A stretch of DNA of 64,000 bases from Bacillota bacterium (lineage in GTDB: Bacteria > Bacillota > Bacilli > Paenibacillales > Paenibacillaceae), in the NCBI GenBank assembly GCA_023460795.1, contig JAEWPC010000026.1, positions 7,989 to 71,988 on the forward strand, given 5' to 3'. Shown piece after piece: positions 25,462 through 38,094 of this stretch. Each line of letters begins with the position of its first letter. Within the stretch, counting starts at the first letter, position 1. Under the pieces are notes generated by a model. The model was not told the origin of the DNA. It made no database searches and was given only the letters and a program-made list of their open reading frames with translations. Both the position numbers and the translations under genes were made by a program.

Positions 25462-25884
25462 TTAGGATTTCTTAGCTTTAGGTCTCTTCGTGCCGTATTT
25501 GGAACGAGCCTGCATCCGGTTGTTAACGCCTGCAGTATCCAATGCGCCGCGAACGATGTGATAACGAACCCCTGGAAGGTCTTTTACACGACCGCCGCGA
25601 ATAAGAACGACGCTGTGCTCTTGCAGGTTGTGACCGATACCTGGGATGTACGCTGTCACCTCGACACGGTTCGTTAGACGTACGCGTGCGTATTTACGAA
25701 GTGCAGAGTTCGGTTTCTTAGGCGTCATTGTGCCTACGCGAGTGCAAACACCGCGTTTTTGTGGCGCGCTCAAATCCGTTTCCTCACGCTTCAGGGCGTT
25801 GAAGCCTTTTTGCAGTGCAGGGGATTTCGATTTGACGACCTTCGGTTGACGGCCTTTACGTACGAGCTGGTTAATTGTTGGCAT
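25462..25884 (-). CDS. rpsL: ribosomal protein S12
   Basis: 140 residues from ATG 25884, behind AAGGGGG. MPTINQLVRKGRQPKVVKSK at the start, TPKKPNSALRKYARVRL with the unmutated streptomycin-site lysine, and the end GTKRPKAKKS. Controls decoding accuracy. The frame is open for 52 more codons upstream, which I regard as leader. First gene of the str operon, with a strong promoter at 26175-26203. Confidence 0.97.
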   Translation of the reverse strand: MPTINQLVRKGRQPKVVKSKSPALQKGFNALKREETDLSAPQKRGVCTRVGTMTPKKPNSALRKYARVRLTNRVEVTAYIPGIGHNLQEHSVVLIRGGRVKDLPGVRYHIVRGALDTAGVNNRMQARSKYGTKRPKAKKS

Positions 25885-26170
25885 GTTGCCACCCCCTTCC
25901 GATGATACATGCATGATAAAAAGTAATGAAGACGACACGACCGCTTCGCCGTTTGCGTAGTCCACAGACCCAGGCGGTTCATTTTGAGAGACGAGAAAGG
26001 GCTCGACCGGAATTCTTCCTTCAAGATTTGCACCTATCAAGACGAATCCGAGCCAAACCCAACAACCTTATCCTCAACGATCGCAGCCATTGCTGCGCCG
26101 GCTTCAATGCCTATGCGCTTAGTCCATGCCTTTCGGCGGCCACAGAACGGCACACGTCCGGCACACACTA
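25885..26170 (-). promoter_or_regulatory. str operon leader (about 285 bases)
   Basis: Untranslated stretch between the rpsL promoter and the rpsL ATG. It holds a short perfect hairpin at 26082-26097 (CGCAGC, loop CATT, GCTGCG) but no convincing gene. In Bacillus the L7Ae-like gene usually lies just upstream of rpsL; nothing like it is here. Such a long leader suggests post-transcriptional control. Confidence 0.4.
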
Positions 26171-26174
26171 GAAC

Positions 26175-26203
26175 ATATTATCACTTCACTTTGCCCATGT
26201 CAA
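26175..26203 (-). promoter_or_regulatory. strong promoter of the str operon
   Basis: Perfect TTGACA (26203-26198), 17 bases, TAATAT (26180-26175), placed right after the stop codon of the ABC permease gene. It makes rpsL-rpsG-fusA-tuf independent of rpoBC and the ABC genes. Confidence 0.85.
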
Positions 26204-26218
26204 GGAATGATCTTACGC

Positions 26219-26923
26219 TTAGAACATCCTCTTTTTCATCCATCTGATAAATATATACTGCAGCGCGAATACGTAAATGAGGACGGCAGAGAAAGCGATC
26301 AGCGCTTCTTGTGCGTCGATGTCCGCGTCCTTATTGAGCATCGCCATGACGCGATACGTCGGAGGGATAAGCCAGGTGACGAAGGCGAAAGTATCCGGCA
26401 TCCGTTCCGTTATTCCCGAGCCCGCGAGCGATATCGATATGACGAGGAAAAGACCTAGAATCGAGTAGTTCAGCTTCGGAAACCATTTGGACGTAAACAT
26501 CGCCGTGATCGAGATGCCTAGATAAGAGAGCAACAAGTGGCTGACGAGACCGACTATGAATTGCTCTGCCGTCGGCTGCGCCGAAAACTTATCGAATACG
26601 ATCGGATAGACGGTCGTGCATAAAGCCAGCGCCGTACCGATCAACGCGATGACCGCCATTTTCGCCGCATAGTATTTGGTTATGTTGCCCAAGTGTAGAG
26701 CGGTAATCGCTTGCTGCGTACGATCCTCGACGTCGATGTAAGTGAAGCAAAGCCAAGCCATCGCGAGGAAAAGCACGGTCGACGTGAAGCCATAACTCGA
26801 GAGCACGGGGTTCGGTACGACGCCATAGATGAAAACAATAGCGGTCATATAGACGATTAACGGAGCGACATAGCGGTAGGAACGAAAGTAATAACGGAAT
26901 AAGTACGTCAAAGCTGCTCTCAT
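26219..26923 (-). CDS. ABC transporter permease-type membrane protein
   Basis: 234 residues with about six hydrophobic segments (near 20-36, 48-60, 88-105, 122-142, 148-166 and 205-225), and no recognisable soluble domain. The first region is MRAALTYLFRYYFRSYRYVA. The start overlaps the stop of the upstream ATPase gene by 4 bases, the usual arrangement for a two-gene exporter of the ABC-2 type. Substrate unknown. It occupies the rpoC-rpsL junction, a place normally held by an L7Ae-family gene. Confidence 0.75.
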   Translation of the reverse strand: MRAALTYLFRYYFRSYRYVAPLIVYMTAIVFIYGVVPNPVLSSYGFTSTVLFLAMAWLCFTYIDVEDRTQQAITALHLGNITKYYAAKMAVIALIGTALALCTTVYPIVFDKFSAQPTAEQFIVGLVSHLLLSYLGISITAMFTSKWFPKLNYSILGLFLVISISLAGSGITERMPDTFAFVTWLIPPTYRVMAMLNKDADIDAQEALIAFSAVLIYVFALQYIFIRWMKKRMF

Positions 26924-27765
26924 GATTCGCTGCCCGCCCCCTCGTCCCTGACGTAGGCAATCGATCCGCCTGCTTCGAGAATGGCACGGATAACGTTATC
27001 GGAATGCTTGCGCTCTACAAGCGCGACGCAATAACTTCCTTGCCTCTGAATCTCGCAAGCTATGTTCGCTTGTAGCGCGGACGGCTCGTGCAACATGAAT
27101 TCCAGCCTCTTCAGCGGTTCCCGCACCGGGCGATCGTCCAGCACGATCAGATTGCCGTCCCGGAGCTGAAGCGTCCGGTCTGCAACCCGATCGACGAACG
27201 ATGGTTCGTGGGTCGTCAACACGATTGCCTGCCCTTGCCACTTGGCCGCATCGAGCCCTGCTATGAGCTCCTCCTGTGCGTGATGATCGAGTCCGGAGAA
27301 CGGCTCGTCGAGCAACAGCAAATCCGGATTCGTCAACATCGATTGTATAAGGTTAACTTTCTGAAGCATTCCCTTGGAATAATGCTTCATCGTCCTTCGA
27401 TCGGAGGGAACAAGTCCGAATTGGAGGAGCAAGCGTTCTATTCTCCCTGAGAGCTCGCCGTCCGGGATGCCTTGCATCTTTCCCATACTGCGTAAATATT
27501 CGACGGCATTAAAGTTTAATTTAGGGAAACGTTCAGGTGCATAACCGATCGTTAACTTTCCCCCGCTCTTCTCGACGGCCCGCTGTCCTTTATCGAATTC
27601 TCCCAATCCGCTTAAGATCTTCAGCAGCGTGCTTTTACCGGAACCGTTCGCGCCGACGATCGCCACCGCGCGGCCCGGCTCGATTCGGAGCGATAGATCT
27701 TCCAGCACGTGCCTCCCTGCTATTGTTTTGGACACGCTGCGCAAGCTCAACAAGTACGAATCCAT
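26920..27765 (-). CDS. ABC transporter ATP-binding protein
   Basis: 281 residues. Walker A IVGANGSGKSTLLKILSGLG at about 36-56, signature HYSKGMLQKVNLIQSML near 138, Walker B LLLLDEPFSGLDHHAQEELI near 160 and the H-loop LTTHEPSFVD near 190. The signature KGMLQK is that of exporter ATPases. A C-terminal extension of about 70 residues (from 210) follows the core domain. It overlaps the permease gene by 4 bases. Transcription could come by readthrough from rpoC? No: it is upstream of the str promoter but downstream-facing genes differ; it lies between rpoC (reading on after it would be rpoC's own upstream neighbour is rpoB), so in reading order it follows the rpoC terminator and needs a promoter in the 75-base gap, where none is obvious. 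Confidence 0.85.
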   Translation of the reverse strand: MDSYLLSLRSVSKTIAGRHVLEDLSLRIEPGRAVAIVGANGSGKSTLLKILSGLGEFDKGQRAVEKSGGKLTIGYAPERFPKLNFNAVEYLRSMGKMQGIPDGELSGRIERLLLQFGLVPSDRRTMKHYSKGMLQKVNLIQSMLTNPDLLLLDEPFSGLDHHAQEELIAGLDAAKWQGQAIVLTTHEPSFVDRVADRTLQLRDGNLIVLDDRPVREPLKRLEFMLHEPSALQANIACEIQRQGSYCVALVERKHSDNVIRAILEAGGSIAYVRDEGAGSES

Positions 27766-27798
27766 AGGCTATGCCTCCATTTGAATCGCCTATCTAGC

Positions 27799-27828
27799 AA
27801 AAAAGCGGATACCCGAAGGTACCCGCTT
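27799..27828 (-). terminator. terminator after rpoC
   Basis: Minus-strand arms AAGCGGGTACC and GGTATCCGCTT (one G:U pair) followed by a run of six T residues, directly after the rpoC stop. Confidence 0.88.
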
Positions 27829-27839
27829 AGTGGAAGGGA

Positions 27840-31463
<3,624 letters not shown>

Positions 31464-31555
31464 GGAGCAAGCCCTCCTTAATTTACCCCGCAAAGCCGCG
31501 CGACCGTTCTAAGCAGATCGCGACAGCCTTGCAGGGGCACCGATTAAAGGTTGAA

Positions 31556-34500
31556 TTATTCTACACCGACTTCAGAGCCTTCTAGATTGAGGTTAAGCTT
31601 ATCTCCAGCGGCATCGTCTTCATCGTCGATTTCTTTCATTTCGATCTCTTGTTCGTCACCGGACAAGATCTTAACGTCCATGCCCAAGCTCTGAAGTTCT
31701 TTAATCAGAACCTTGAACGATTCCGGCACGCCTGGTTCCGGCACGTTCTCGCCTTTGACGATCGATTCGTACGTCTTCACGCGGCCGACCACGTCGTCCG
31801 ATTTGACCGTAAGAATCTCTTGCAGCGTATAGGCCGCGCCGTAGGCTTCAAGCGCCCAAACTTCCATCTCCCCGAAGCGCTGGCCGCCGAATTGGGCTTT
31901 ACCGCCCAACGGCTGCTGCGTAACGAGCGAGTATGGACCCGTGGAACGGGCATGGATCTTATCGTCGACCATGTGCGCCAGCTTGATCATATACATAACG
32001 CCGACGGTAACTTCGCGTTCGAACTCTTCGCCCGAGCGTCCGTCGCGCAGACGCCACTTACCGTTGCGCTGCATGCCGGCTTCTTCCATCGTGTCGAATA
32101 CGTCGTACTCGGTAGCGCCGTCGAATACCGGCGTCGCCGCATGGATGCCGAGCAACCGGCAAGCCATGCCGAGGTGAACCTCGAGTACCTGCCCGATGTT
32201 CATCCGGGAAGGAACGCCCAGCGGGTTCAGTACGACTTGAACAGGCGTACCGTCCGGCAGGAAAGGCATATCTTCTTCCGGCAGGATGCGGGCGATAACC
32301 CCTTTGTTACCATGACGGCCGGCCATCTTATCGCCTTCGGAAATCTTACGCTTCTGAGCGATATAAGCGCGCACCAATTGGTTAACGCCAGGAGGCAGCT
32401 CGTCGCCGTTCTCGCGGGTGAATACCTTCACGTCTACGACGATGCCGTCCGTACCGTGAGGAACGCGGAGCGAGGTGTCGCGAACTTCGCGCGCCTTCTC
32501 GCCGAAGATCGCGTGCAGGAGGCGTTCTTCCGCCGTCAGCTCGGTAACGCCTTTAGGCGTTACTTTGCCGACGAGGATATCCCCCGCGCTGATCTCCGCG
32601 CCGACGCGGATAATGCCGCGCTCGTCGAGGTTGCGAAGAGCGTCTTCGCCGACGTTCGGGATGTCGCGCGTGATCTCTTCCGGTCCAAGCTTCGTATCGC
32701 GAGCTTCGGACTCGTATTCTTCGATATGAATCGAAGTGTAGACGTCTTCGCGCACAAGCTTCTCGGACAGCAGGATCGCATCCTCGTAGTTGTAGCCTTC
32801 CCACGTCATGAACGCGACGACGACGTTGCGGCCGAGCGCCAACTCGCCCGTCTCAGTGGAAGGACCATCAGCCATGATGTCGCCCTTTTTGATGATCTCT
32901 CCGCGTTTAACGAGAGGACGTTGGTTGATGCACGTGCCTTGGTTGGAACGCATGAATTTCTGAAGCTTGTACTTGACAATATCGCCTTTGACTTCCTTGC
33001 CGTCGATGATCTCAACGCGGCGAAGCTGGATTTCATTGGCAGACACGCGTTCGATGATTCCGTCGTATTTGGACACAATACATACCCCGGAATCCTTCGC
33101 GGACTTGTACTCCATGCCGGTTCCGACGAACGGCGCTTCCGGCACGAGCAACGGCACGGCCTGACGCTGCATGTTGGAACCCATCAGGGCGCGGTTCGAG
33201 TCATCGTTCTCGAGGAACGGAATCATCGCCGTCGCGACGGATACGACCTGCTTCGGAGATACGTCCATGTAGTCTACGCGATCTGAAGACATCGTCTGGA
33301 TGTTGTCCGTCTGTCTGTTGATCCGCACGATAACCTGTTCGTCCGTGAACGTTCCGTCAGGGTTCAGCTTCGCGTTCGCCTGAGCGATGATATAGTTGTC
33401 TTCTTCGTCCGCGGTCATATAGACAATCTCGTCGGTTACCGCGTTCGTCTTCGGATCTACTTTGCGGTAAGGGGCTTCGATGAAGCCGTACTCGTTAATG
33501 CGCGCGAAAGTAGACAGCGAGTTGATCAGACCGATGTTCGGACCTTCCGGCGTCTCGATCGGGCACATCCGTCCATAGTGCGAATGGTGAACGTCGCGGA
33601 CTTCGAAGCCCGCGCGTTCGCGGGTCAAACCGCCTGGACCGAGCGCGGACAGACGGCGCTTATGCGTAAGCTCTGCAAGCGGGTTCGTCTGATCCATGAA
33701 CTGGGACAGCTGCGAGGAACCGAAGAACTCCTTGATCGCCGCGATGACCGGACGAATGTTGATCAGCGCCTGCGGCGTGATCGCGTTCTGATCCTGAATG
33801 GACATCCGTTCACGAACGACGCGTTCCATACGGGATAGACCGATACGAAACTGGTTCTGCAGCAACTCGCCGACGGAGCGCAGACGACGGTTGCCCAAGT
33901 GGTCGATGTCGTCCGTGCTGCCGATGCCGTGCAGCAGGTTCATGAAGTAGTTGATCGAAGAGATAATATCCGCCGGCGTAATGTTCTTCACCGATTTGTC
34001 GATGATGCCGTTGGAGATGACCTTCACGACCTTGCCGTCTTCGATCGGAGAGAACACGCTGACGCATTGCAGCGGGATATCTTCCGATTCCATAACGCCG
34101 CCGACCACGTGGTACGTTCTGAAGCCGACGTTGTTCTCCAGCATAGGGAGAATTTGATCCAGCAGACGGCGGTCGATCATCTGTCCGGCTTCGGCGATAA
34201 TTTCGCCGGTGGACGGATCCACCAGCGTCTCGGCGAGCCGTTGATTGAACAACCGGTTCTTGATGTGGAGCTTTTTGTTGATTTTATAGCGACCTACGTT
34301 AGCAAGGTCATAACGCTTCGGATCGAAGAAACGTGCGATCAGCAAACTACGCGCGTTCTCCAGCGTCGGCGGTTCGCCCGGACGAAGACGCTCATAGATC
34401 TCGATGAGCGCTTTCTCGGTGGAATCCGTGTTGTCCTTCTCCAACGTGTTGCGAATGTATTCGTCTTGACCGAGGAGGTCGAGAATTTCCGCGTCCGTGC

Positions 34501-35101
34501 CGAAGCCAAGGGAACGCAGAAGCACCGTCACCGGAATTTTCCGCGTGCGGTCGATACGAACGTAAATAATATCTTTAGCATCCGTCTCGAGCTCGAGCCA
34601 TGCGCCGCGGTTCGGGATTACGGTAGCCGTGTACGTCTTCTTGCCGTTCTTGTCTACCTTCGTGCTGTAGTAGACGCTCGGGGAGCGTACCAGCTGGCTG
34701 ACGATAACCCGTTCCGCGCCATTGATGATGAACGTGCCGGTTTCCGTCATAAGCGGGAAATCGCCCATGAACACTTCCTGTTCTTTGACCTCGCCGGTCT
34801 CCTTGTTTAGCAGCCGTACTTTAACGCGCAATGGAGCCGCATAAGTAACATCGCGTTCCTTCGCTTCATCGACGGAGTATTTCGGTTCGCCTAAGCTGTA
34901 ATCGATGAATTCCAGCACGAGATTGCCCGTGAAGTCCGAAATCGGCGAAATGTCCTGGAAAATCTCGCGCAGTCCTTCGTCCAAAAACTTCTGGTACGAT
35001 TGCTGCTGGATTTCGATCAGGTTCGGGACGTCCAACACTTCATTAATGCGGGCGTAGCTGCGCCGCGTGCGGCGGCCATACTGAACAAGATGTCCTGCCA
35101 A
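31556..35101 (-). CDS. rpoB: RNA polymerase beta subunit
   Basis: 1181 residues from TTG 35101, behind GGGGTGAGG; this matches the known TTG start of Bacillus rpoB, and the protein begins LAGHLVQYGRRTRRSYARIN. The frame is open 37 codons further but that part is leader. The rifampicin region reads FGSSQLSQFMDQTNPLAELT then HKRRLSALGPGGLTRERAGF, the sensitive-type sequence. The C-terminal region has GGKAQFGGQRFGEMEVWALE. The acidic tail (EEQEIEMKEIDDEDD) is typical of Bacillales. Own promoter at 35313-35341. Confidence 0.98.
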   Translation of the reverse strand: MAGHLVQYGRRTRRSYARINEVLDVPNLIEIQQQSYQKFLDEGLREIFQDISPISDFTGNLVLEFIDYSLGEPKYSVDEAKERDVTYAAPLRVKVRLLNKETGEVKEQEVFMGDFPLMTETGTFIINGAERVIVSQLVRSPSVYYSTKVDKNGKKTYTATVIPNRGAWLELETDAKDIIYVRIDRTRKIPVTVLLRSLGFGTDAEILDLLGQDEYIRNTLEKDNTDSTEKALIEIYERLRPGEPPTLENARSLLIARFFDPKRYDLANVGRYKINKKLHIKNRLFNQRLAETLVDPSTGEIIAEAGQMIDRRLLDQILPMLENNVGFRTYHVVGGVMESEDIPLQCVSVFSPIEDGKVVKVISNGIIDKSVKNITPADIISSINYFMNLLHGIGSTDDIDHLGNRRLRSVGELLQNQFRIGLSRMERVVRERMSIQDQNAITPQALINIRPVIAAIKEFFGSSQLSQFMDQTNPLAELTHKRRLSALGPGGLTRERAGFEVRDVHHSHYGRMCPIETPEGPNIGLINSLSTFARINEYGFIEAPYRKVDPKTNAVTDEIVYMTADEEDNYIIAQANAKLNPDGTFTDEQVIVRINRQTDNIQTMSSDRVDYMDVSPKQVVSVATAMIPFLENDDSNRALMGSNMQRQAVPLLVPEAPFVGTGMEYKSAKDSGVCIVSKYDGIIERVSANEIQLRRVEIIDGKEVKGDIVKYKLQKFMRSNQGTCINQRPLVKRGEIIKKGDIMADGPSTETGELALGRNVVVAFMTWEGYNYEDAILLSEKLVREDVYTSIHIEEYESEARDTKLGPEEITRDIPNVGEDALRNLDERGIIRVGAEISAGDILVGKVTPKGVTELTAEERLLHAIFGEKAREVRDTSLRVPHGTDGIVVDVKVFTRENGDELPPGVNQLVRAYIAQKRKISEGDKMAGRHGNKGVIARILPEEDMPFLPDGTPVQVVLNPLGVPSRMNIGQVLEVHLGMACRLLGIHAATPVFDGATEYDVFDTMEEAGMQRNGKWRLRDGRSGEEFEREVTVGVMYMIKLAHMVDDKIHARSTGPYSLVTQQPLGGKAQFGGQRFGEMEVWALEAYGAAYTLQEILTVKSDDVVGRVKTYESIVKGENVPEPGVPESFKVLIKELQSLGMDVKILSGDEQEIEMKEIDDEDDAAGDKLNLNLEGSEVGVE

Positions 35102-35312
35102 CTTAACCTCACCCCTTAAGTCTGCTTCAACACAAAAATAAAGAAAAGCCCTTATGCGCCGGTTGGCGGCACAATGGCAACCCATCCTGTCCTTACCCCA
35201 AAACAAACCCATTATACGCCAATCGACTGGAATTTATTCCTGGGAAAGGATCGGAGTTTCGAGTACGCTATTTCGGAAGACAATTAGCCCATCCTAATAC
35301 TGACATTTTTTA

Positions 35313-35341
35313 ATAATACCACAGCGGAAATGTCAAGTCAA
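35313..35341 (-). promoter_or_regulatory. rpoB promoter
   Basis: TTGACT (35341-35336), 17 bases, TATTAT (35318-35313), immediately after the methyltransferase stop codon. It leaves a leader of about 205 bases (35102-35306) in which I see no strong hairpin with T run. Confidence 0.7.
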
Positions 35342-35346
35342 ATGTT

Positions 35347-35952
35347 TTATCCCTTGGTACTTCTATACACTCGGAAGCCTTTGTCTTTGCCGATTTCGAC
35401 GACGTTGTCCTCGCCGAATACTTCTTCGAGCTTCGCCCGTGCGCTAGGTGCGCCCTGCTTGTTCTGGATGACGATCCATAGAGATCCGCCCGTATTCAGG
35501 TAGCCGGCAGCATCCGACAATAATTGGTGGACGACTGCTTTCCCCGCGCGAATCGGAGGATTCGATAGAATGACGTCGAAGGTTCGACCCTCAACCGCGG
35601 CGAACAAATCGCTAGGGTGGAACGACACGTTGGTAATCCCGTTCTCCTTCGCGTTGAGCTCGGCCAGTTCGACCGCTCTCTCGTTGATATCGATCATCGT
35701 CACATGTCCTCGCGGCGCAAGGCGTGCCGCGGTCAGCCCCATCGGCCCGTACCCGCAACCGACATCGAGCACTTGATCGTCCGGCTTGATCTCCATCAAG
35801 TCGATCAGCACTCGGCTTCCGTAGTCCACCCCGTCCCGCGAAAACACGCCCGCATCCGATGTCAGCCGCAAAGGAAAGCCACGAAGCGTAGCCGCGAACG
35901 ACTGCCGATTACTTGCGGACTTCGGCTTGCTCGAATAGTAATGATCGTTCAT
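35347..35952 (-). CDS. class I SAM-dependent methyltransferase, RsmC-like
   Basis: 201 residues from ATG 35952 (AAGGGTGAG upstream; an earlier GTG at 35964 overlaps that site). SAM-binding motif VLDVGCGYGPMGLTAARLAP near 60 and catalytic motif ILSNPPIRAGKAVVHQLL near 135; the NPPIR sequence is that of RsmC, which methylates guanine N2 in 16S rRNA. The protein corresponds in position to the Bacillus gene between rplL and rpoB. It lacks the N-terminal domain of the enterobacterial enzyme, so its exact target is uncertain. Confidence 0.85.
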   Translation of the reverse strand: MNDHYYSSKPKSASNRQSFAATLRGFPLRLTSDAGVFSRDGVDYGSRVLIDLMEIKPDDQVLDVGCGYGPMGLTAARLAPRGHVTMIDINERAVELAELNAKENGITNVSFHPSDLFAAVEGRTFDVILSNPPIRAGKAVVHQLLSDAAGYLNTGGSLWIVIQNKQGAPSARAKLEEVFGEDNVVEIGKDKGFRVYRSTKG

Positions 35953-35993
35953 ATCGATTCTCACCCTTAGTCATCATACGCCAATATAGACAT

Positions 35994-36026
35994 GAACAAA
36001 CCCCTCGAAGAAAATCTCCAAGGGGT
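35994..36026 (-). terminator. terminator after rplL
   Basis: Minus-strand arms AACCCCTTGGAGA and TTCGAGGGGTT with matching outer pairs, followed by a short TTTG tail. Moderately strong. Confidence 0.75.
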
Positions 36027-36042
36027 TCGCCCGAGTTGCGAA

Positions 36043-36408
36043 TTACTTAACTTCGACTTTAGCGCCAGCTTCTTCGAGCTTAGCTTTGAGCGCGTCAGCG
36101 TCAGCTTTGGAAACTTTTTCTTTAACAGCTTTAGGAGCGTTGTCAACAACGTCTTTAGCTTCTTTAAGGCCAAGGCCCGTGATTTCGCGAACGACTTTGA
36201 TAACGTTGATTTTGGAAGCGCCTGCGTCCGTAAGAACAACGTCGAATTCGGATTGCTCTTCAACTTCAGCAGCAGCGCCGCCGCCAGCGACTACTGCAAC
36301 TGGAGCTGCAGCCGTTACGCCGAATTCTTCTTCGATTGCTTTAACGAGATCGTTCAGTTCAAGAACGGTCATAGCCTTGATGGCTTCCAAGATTTGCTCT
36401 TTACTCAT
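36043..36408 (-). CDS. rplL: ribosomal protein L7/L12
   Basis: 121 residues: N-terminal dimerisation helices (MSKEQILEAIKAMTVLELND), an alanine-rich hinge near 38-50 and the C-terminal factor-binding domain with KVVREITGLGLKEAKDVVDN. Stalk protein that recruits translation factors. Follows rplJ; L10(L12) multimers also bind the leader upstream. Confidence 0.98.
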   Translation of the reverse strand: MSKEQILEAIKAMTVLELNDLVKAIEEEFGVTAAAPVAVVAGGGAAAEVEEQSEFDVVLTDAGASKINVIKVVREITGLGLKEAKDVVDNAPKAVKEKVSKADADALKAKLEEAGAKVEVK

Positions 36409-36467
36409 GGGATTACCCTCCGTTTATTTGAGATCAAATGATCTTCTTATTTGGTTTCGTACGAATG

Positions 36468-36968
36468 TTACGCGCTTGCTTCGTTCTTCTCTGCGACCGC
36501 TTTGACAGCGAGCGCAACGTTGCGCATTGGTGCTTGCAGGACGCTAAGCAACATGGAGAGCAAACCTTCGCGGGAAGGCAGTTCCGCCAGCGCTTTGATC
36601 TGTGCAGCATCTACATAACGACCTTCGACAACGCCGCCTTTAACCTTCAACGCATCGTTCTTCTTCGCGAAATCGTTGATGATTTTCGCGGGAGCGACTG
36701 CGTCCTTGGAGAAAGCGACAGCCGTAGGGCCGGTCAGGATGGCATCCAGTTCGTTAAGCTCGACGTTCGCCGCAGCGCGGCTTACGAGGGAGTTCTTAAG
36801 AACTTGGAAATCAACGCCTGCTTCACGAAGCTGTTTGCGGAGCAAAGTGACTTGCGCCACGTTCAGACCGCGATAGTCGGCAACGACCGTCGTCGTGCTT
36901 TCGCGCAATTTCGCCGCGATCACATCAACTTCTTGTTGCTTCCCTGCGATAATTTTTGCGTTTGCCAT
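36468..36968 (-). CDS. rplJ: ribosomal protein L10
   Basis: 166 residues from ATG 36968, eight bases after AGGAGG. MANAKIIAGKQQEVDVIAAK and YRGLNVAQVTLLRKQLREAG. Base of the L7/L12 stalk. Preceded by a leader with a hairpin-T-run attenuator at 37034-37064. Confidence 0.97.
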   Translation of the reverse strand: MANAKIIAGKQQEVDVIAAKLRESTTTVVADYRGLNVAQVTLLRKQLREAGVDFQVLKNSLVSRAAANVELNELDAILTGPTAVAFSKDAVAPAKIINDFAKKNDALKVKGGVVEGRYVDAAQIKALAELPSREGLLSMLLSVLQAPMRNVALAVKAVAEKNEASA

Positions 36969-37213
36969 TGTGTACACCTCCTAAAGTCTCGATATACCGC
37001 AATATAACACCAATCCCCGACTGCGGCGGCATCAAAAATGCCCCCGCAGACTTAGCGGAGGCATGATCGTTTTCGCTAGGCAACAAGACGCAAGCATCCC
37101 GTGCAACGGAAAATTATATCCACACACCTCGGTAGGAAATTAAGCGCACATGATCGCGAGGATGACATGCAGCACCTACGGTCTACGGTATCCATATTCG
37201 ATTTCAACTCCAT
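36969..37213 (-). ncRNA. L10 leader
   Basis: About 245 bases before rplJ, downstream of a dedicated promoter, in the exact place where the L10 leader, bound by L10(L12)4, occurs in Gram-positive bacteria. It ends in an intrinsic-terminator-like hairpin (37034-37064), suggesting attenuation. The family consensus was recognised by position and architecture, not by alignment. Confidence 0.65.
37034..37064 (-). terminator. attenuator hairpin in the rplJ leader
   Basis: Minus-strand arms ATGCCTCCGC and GCGGGGGCAT with a 7-base loop, followed by TTTTT, 66 bases before the rplJ start. As it precedes the gene it should work as a conditional terminator. Confidence 0.75.
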
Positions 37214-37214
37214 C

Positions 37215-37244
37215 AGCTTACCACGAGGGATAATCCGATGTCAA
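37215..37244 (-). promoter_or_regulatory. promoter of rplJ-rplL
   Basis: TTGACA (37244-37239) and TAAGCT (37220-37215) with an 18-base spacer, in the gap after rplA. Confidence 0.6.
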
Positions 37245-37283
37245 AGTTAGTTTTTACCGTCAAATCGGTTAAACCCGATTCGA

Positions 37284-37976
37284 TTAGCGATATGCAGCTA
37301 CGTCTACGCGTGCGCCTGGGCCCATCGTCGAGGAGATCGAGATGTTTTTCAGGTATACGCCTTTCGAAGAAGCAGGTTTCGCGCGGTTCAACGCGTCGAC
37401 CAGCGCTTTAAGGTTCTCGTCGAGCTTATCAGCGTCGAAGGAAACTTTGCCGATCGGAGCGTGGATTTGTCCAGCTTTGTCTAGACGGTATTCGATTTTA
37501 CCGGCTTTAATCTCGGCGATAGCTTTGGCAACGTCGTTCGTTACCGTGCCTGCTTTAGGGTTAGGCATCAAACCTTTACCCCCGAGAATACGGCCGAGTT
37601 TACCGACTTCACCCATCATATCCGGCGTTGCTACGCAAACGTCGAACTCGAACCAACCTTGTTGGATCTTCTGGATGAGATCAGCATCCCCTACGTAATC
37701 CGCGCCGGCAGCTTCAGCTTCTTTCAGCTTATCGCCTTTCGCGAATACGAGGACGCGTTGCGTTTTACCCGTGCCGTGAGGCAGGACGACAACGCCGCGC
37801 ACGTTCTGGTCTTGCTTTCTCGGATCGACGCCGAGACGGACGGCTGCTTCGACGGTTTCGTCGAACTTAGCCGTTGCGGCTTTCTTAACAAGCTCGATCG
37901 CTTCCGCGGACGTATAAGTAGCGTCGCGGTCGATCAGCTTAGCGGATTCATTGTACTTCTTGCCGTGTTTAGCCAT
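37284..37976 (-). CDS. rplA: ribosomal protein L1
   Basis: 230 residues from ATG 37976, behind GGAGGAG. MAKHGKKYNESAKLIDRDAT and the RNA-binding block GKGLMPNPKAGTVTNDVAKA near 125. Forms the mobile L1 stalk at the E site. In the rplK-rplA pair. Confidence 0.97.
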   Translation of the reverse strand: MAKHGKKYNESAKLIDRDATYTSAEAIELVKKAATAKFDETVEAAVRLGVDPRKQDQNVRGVVVLPHGTGKTQRVLVFAKGDKLKEAEAAGADYVGDADLIQKIQQGWFEFDVCVATPDMMGEVGKLGRILGGKGLMPNPKAGTVTNDVAKAIAEIKAGKIEYRLDKAGQIHAPIGKVSFDADKLDENLKALVDALNRAKPASSKGVYLKNISISSTMGPGARVDVAAYR

Positions 37977-38094
37977 GTGTGCTCCTCCTTGTGTGGTTTT
38001 AACGGAAGTCTCCTCCCACAGTCCTCGCGAACGAATCCGCAACGACCGACGGACCGCAGTCCGTCTATTCGATTAGGACAACCCTAATCGGCGA

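Noticed and set aside
25885..26040. Longer rpsL with 52 extra N-terminal residues
   Set aside because: S12 proteins start at MPTINQL; that ATG has the ribosome binding site and the extension lacks one and resembles nothing known.
26920..27839. Idea that the ABC gene pair is transcribed with rpoC or from a mapped promoter
   Set aside because: The rpoC stop is followed, in reading order, by a strong terminator and then the ABC ATPase start about 75 bases on; no good promoter was found in that gap, so its transcription remains unexplained rather than assigned. The wording in the ATPase entry should be read this way.
31649..33286. Long plus-strand reading frame antisense to rpoB (545 codons)
   Set aside because: A shadow of rpoB codon bias; no ribosome binding site and no recognisable domain. 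The same holds for the long antisense frames over fusA, tuf, rpoC and clpC.
35102..35212. Longer rpoB with 37 extra residues
   Set aside because: The TTG at 35101 has the GGGGTGAGG site and gives the family N-terminus; the upstream part is leader.
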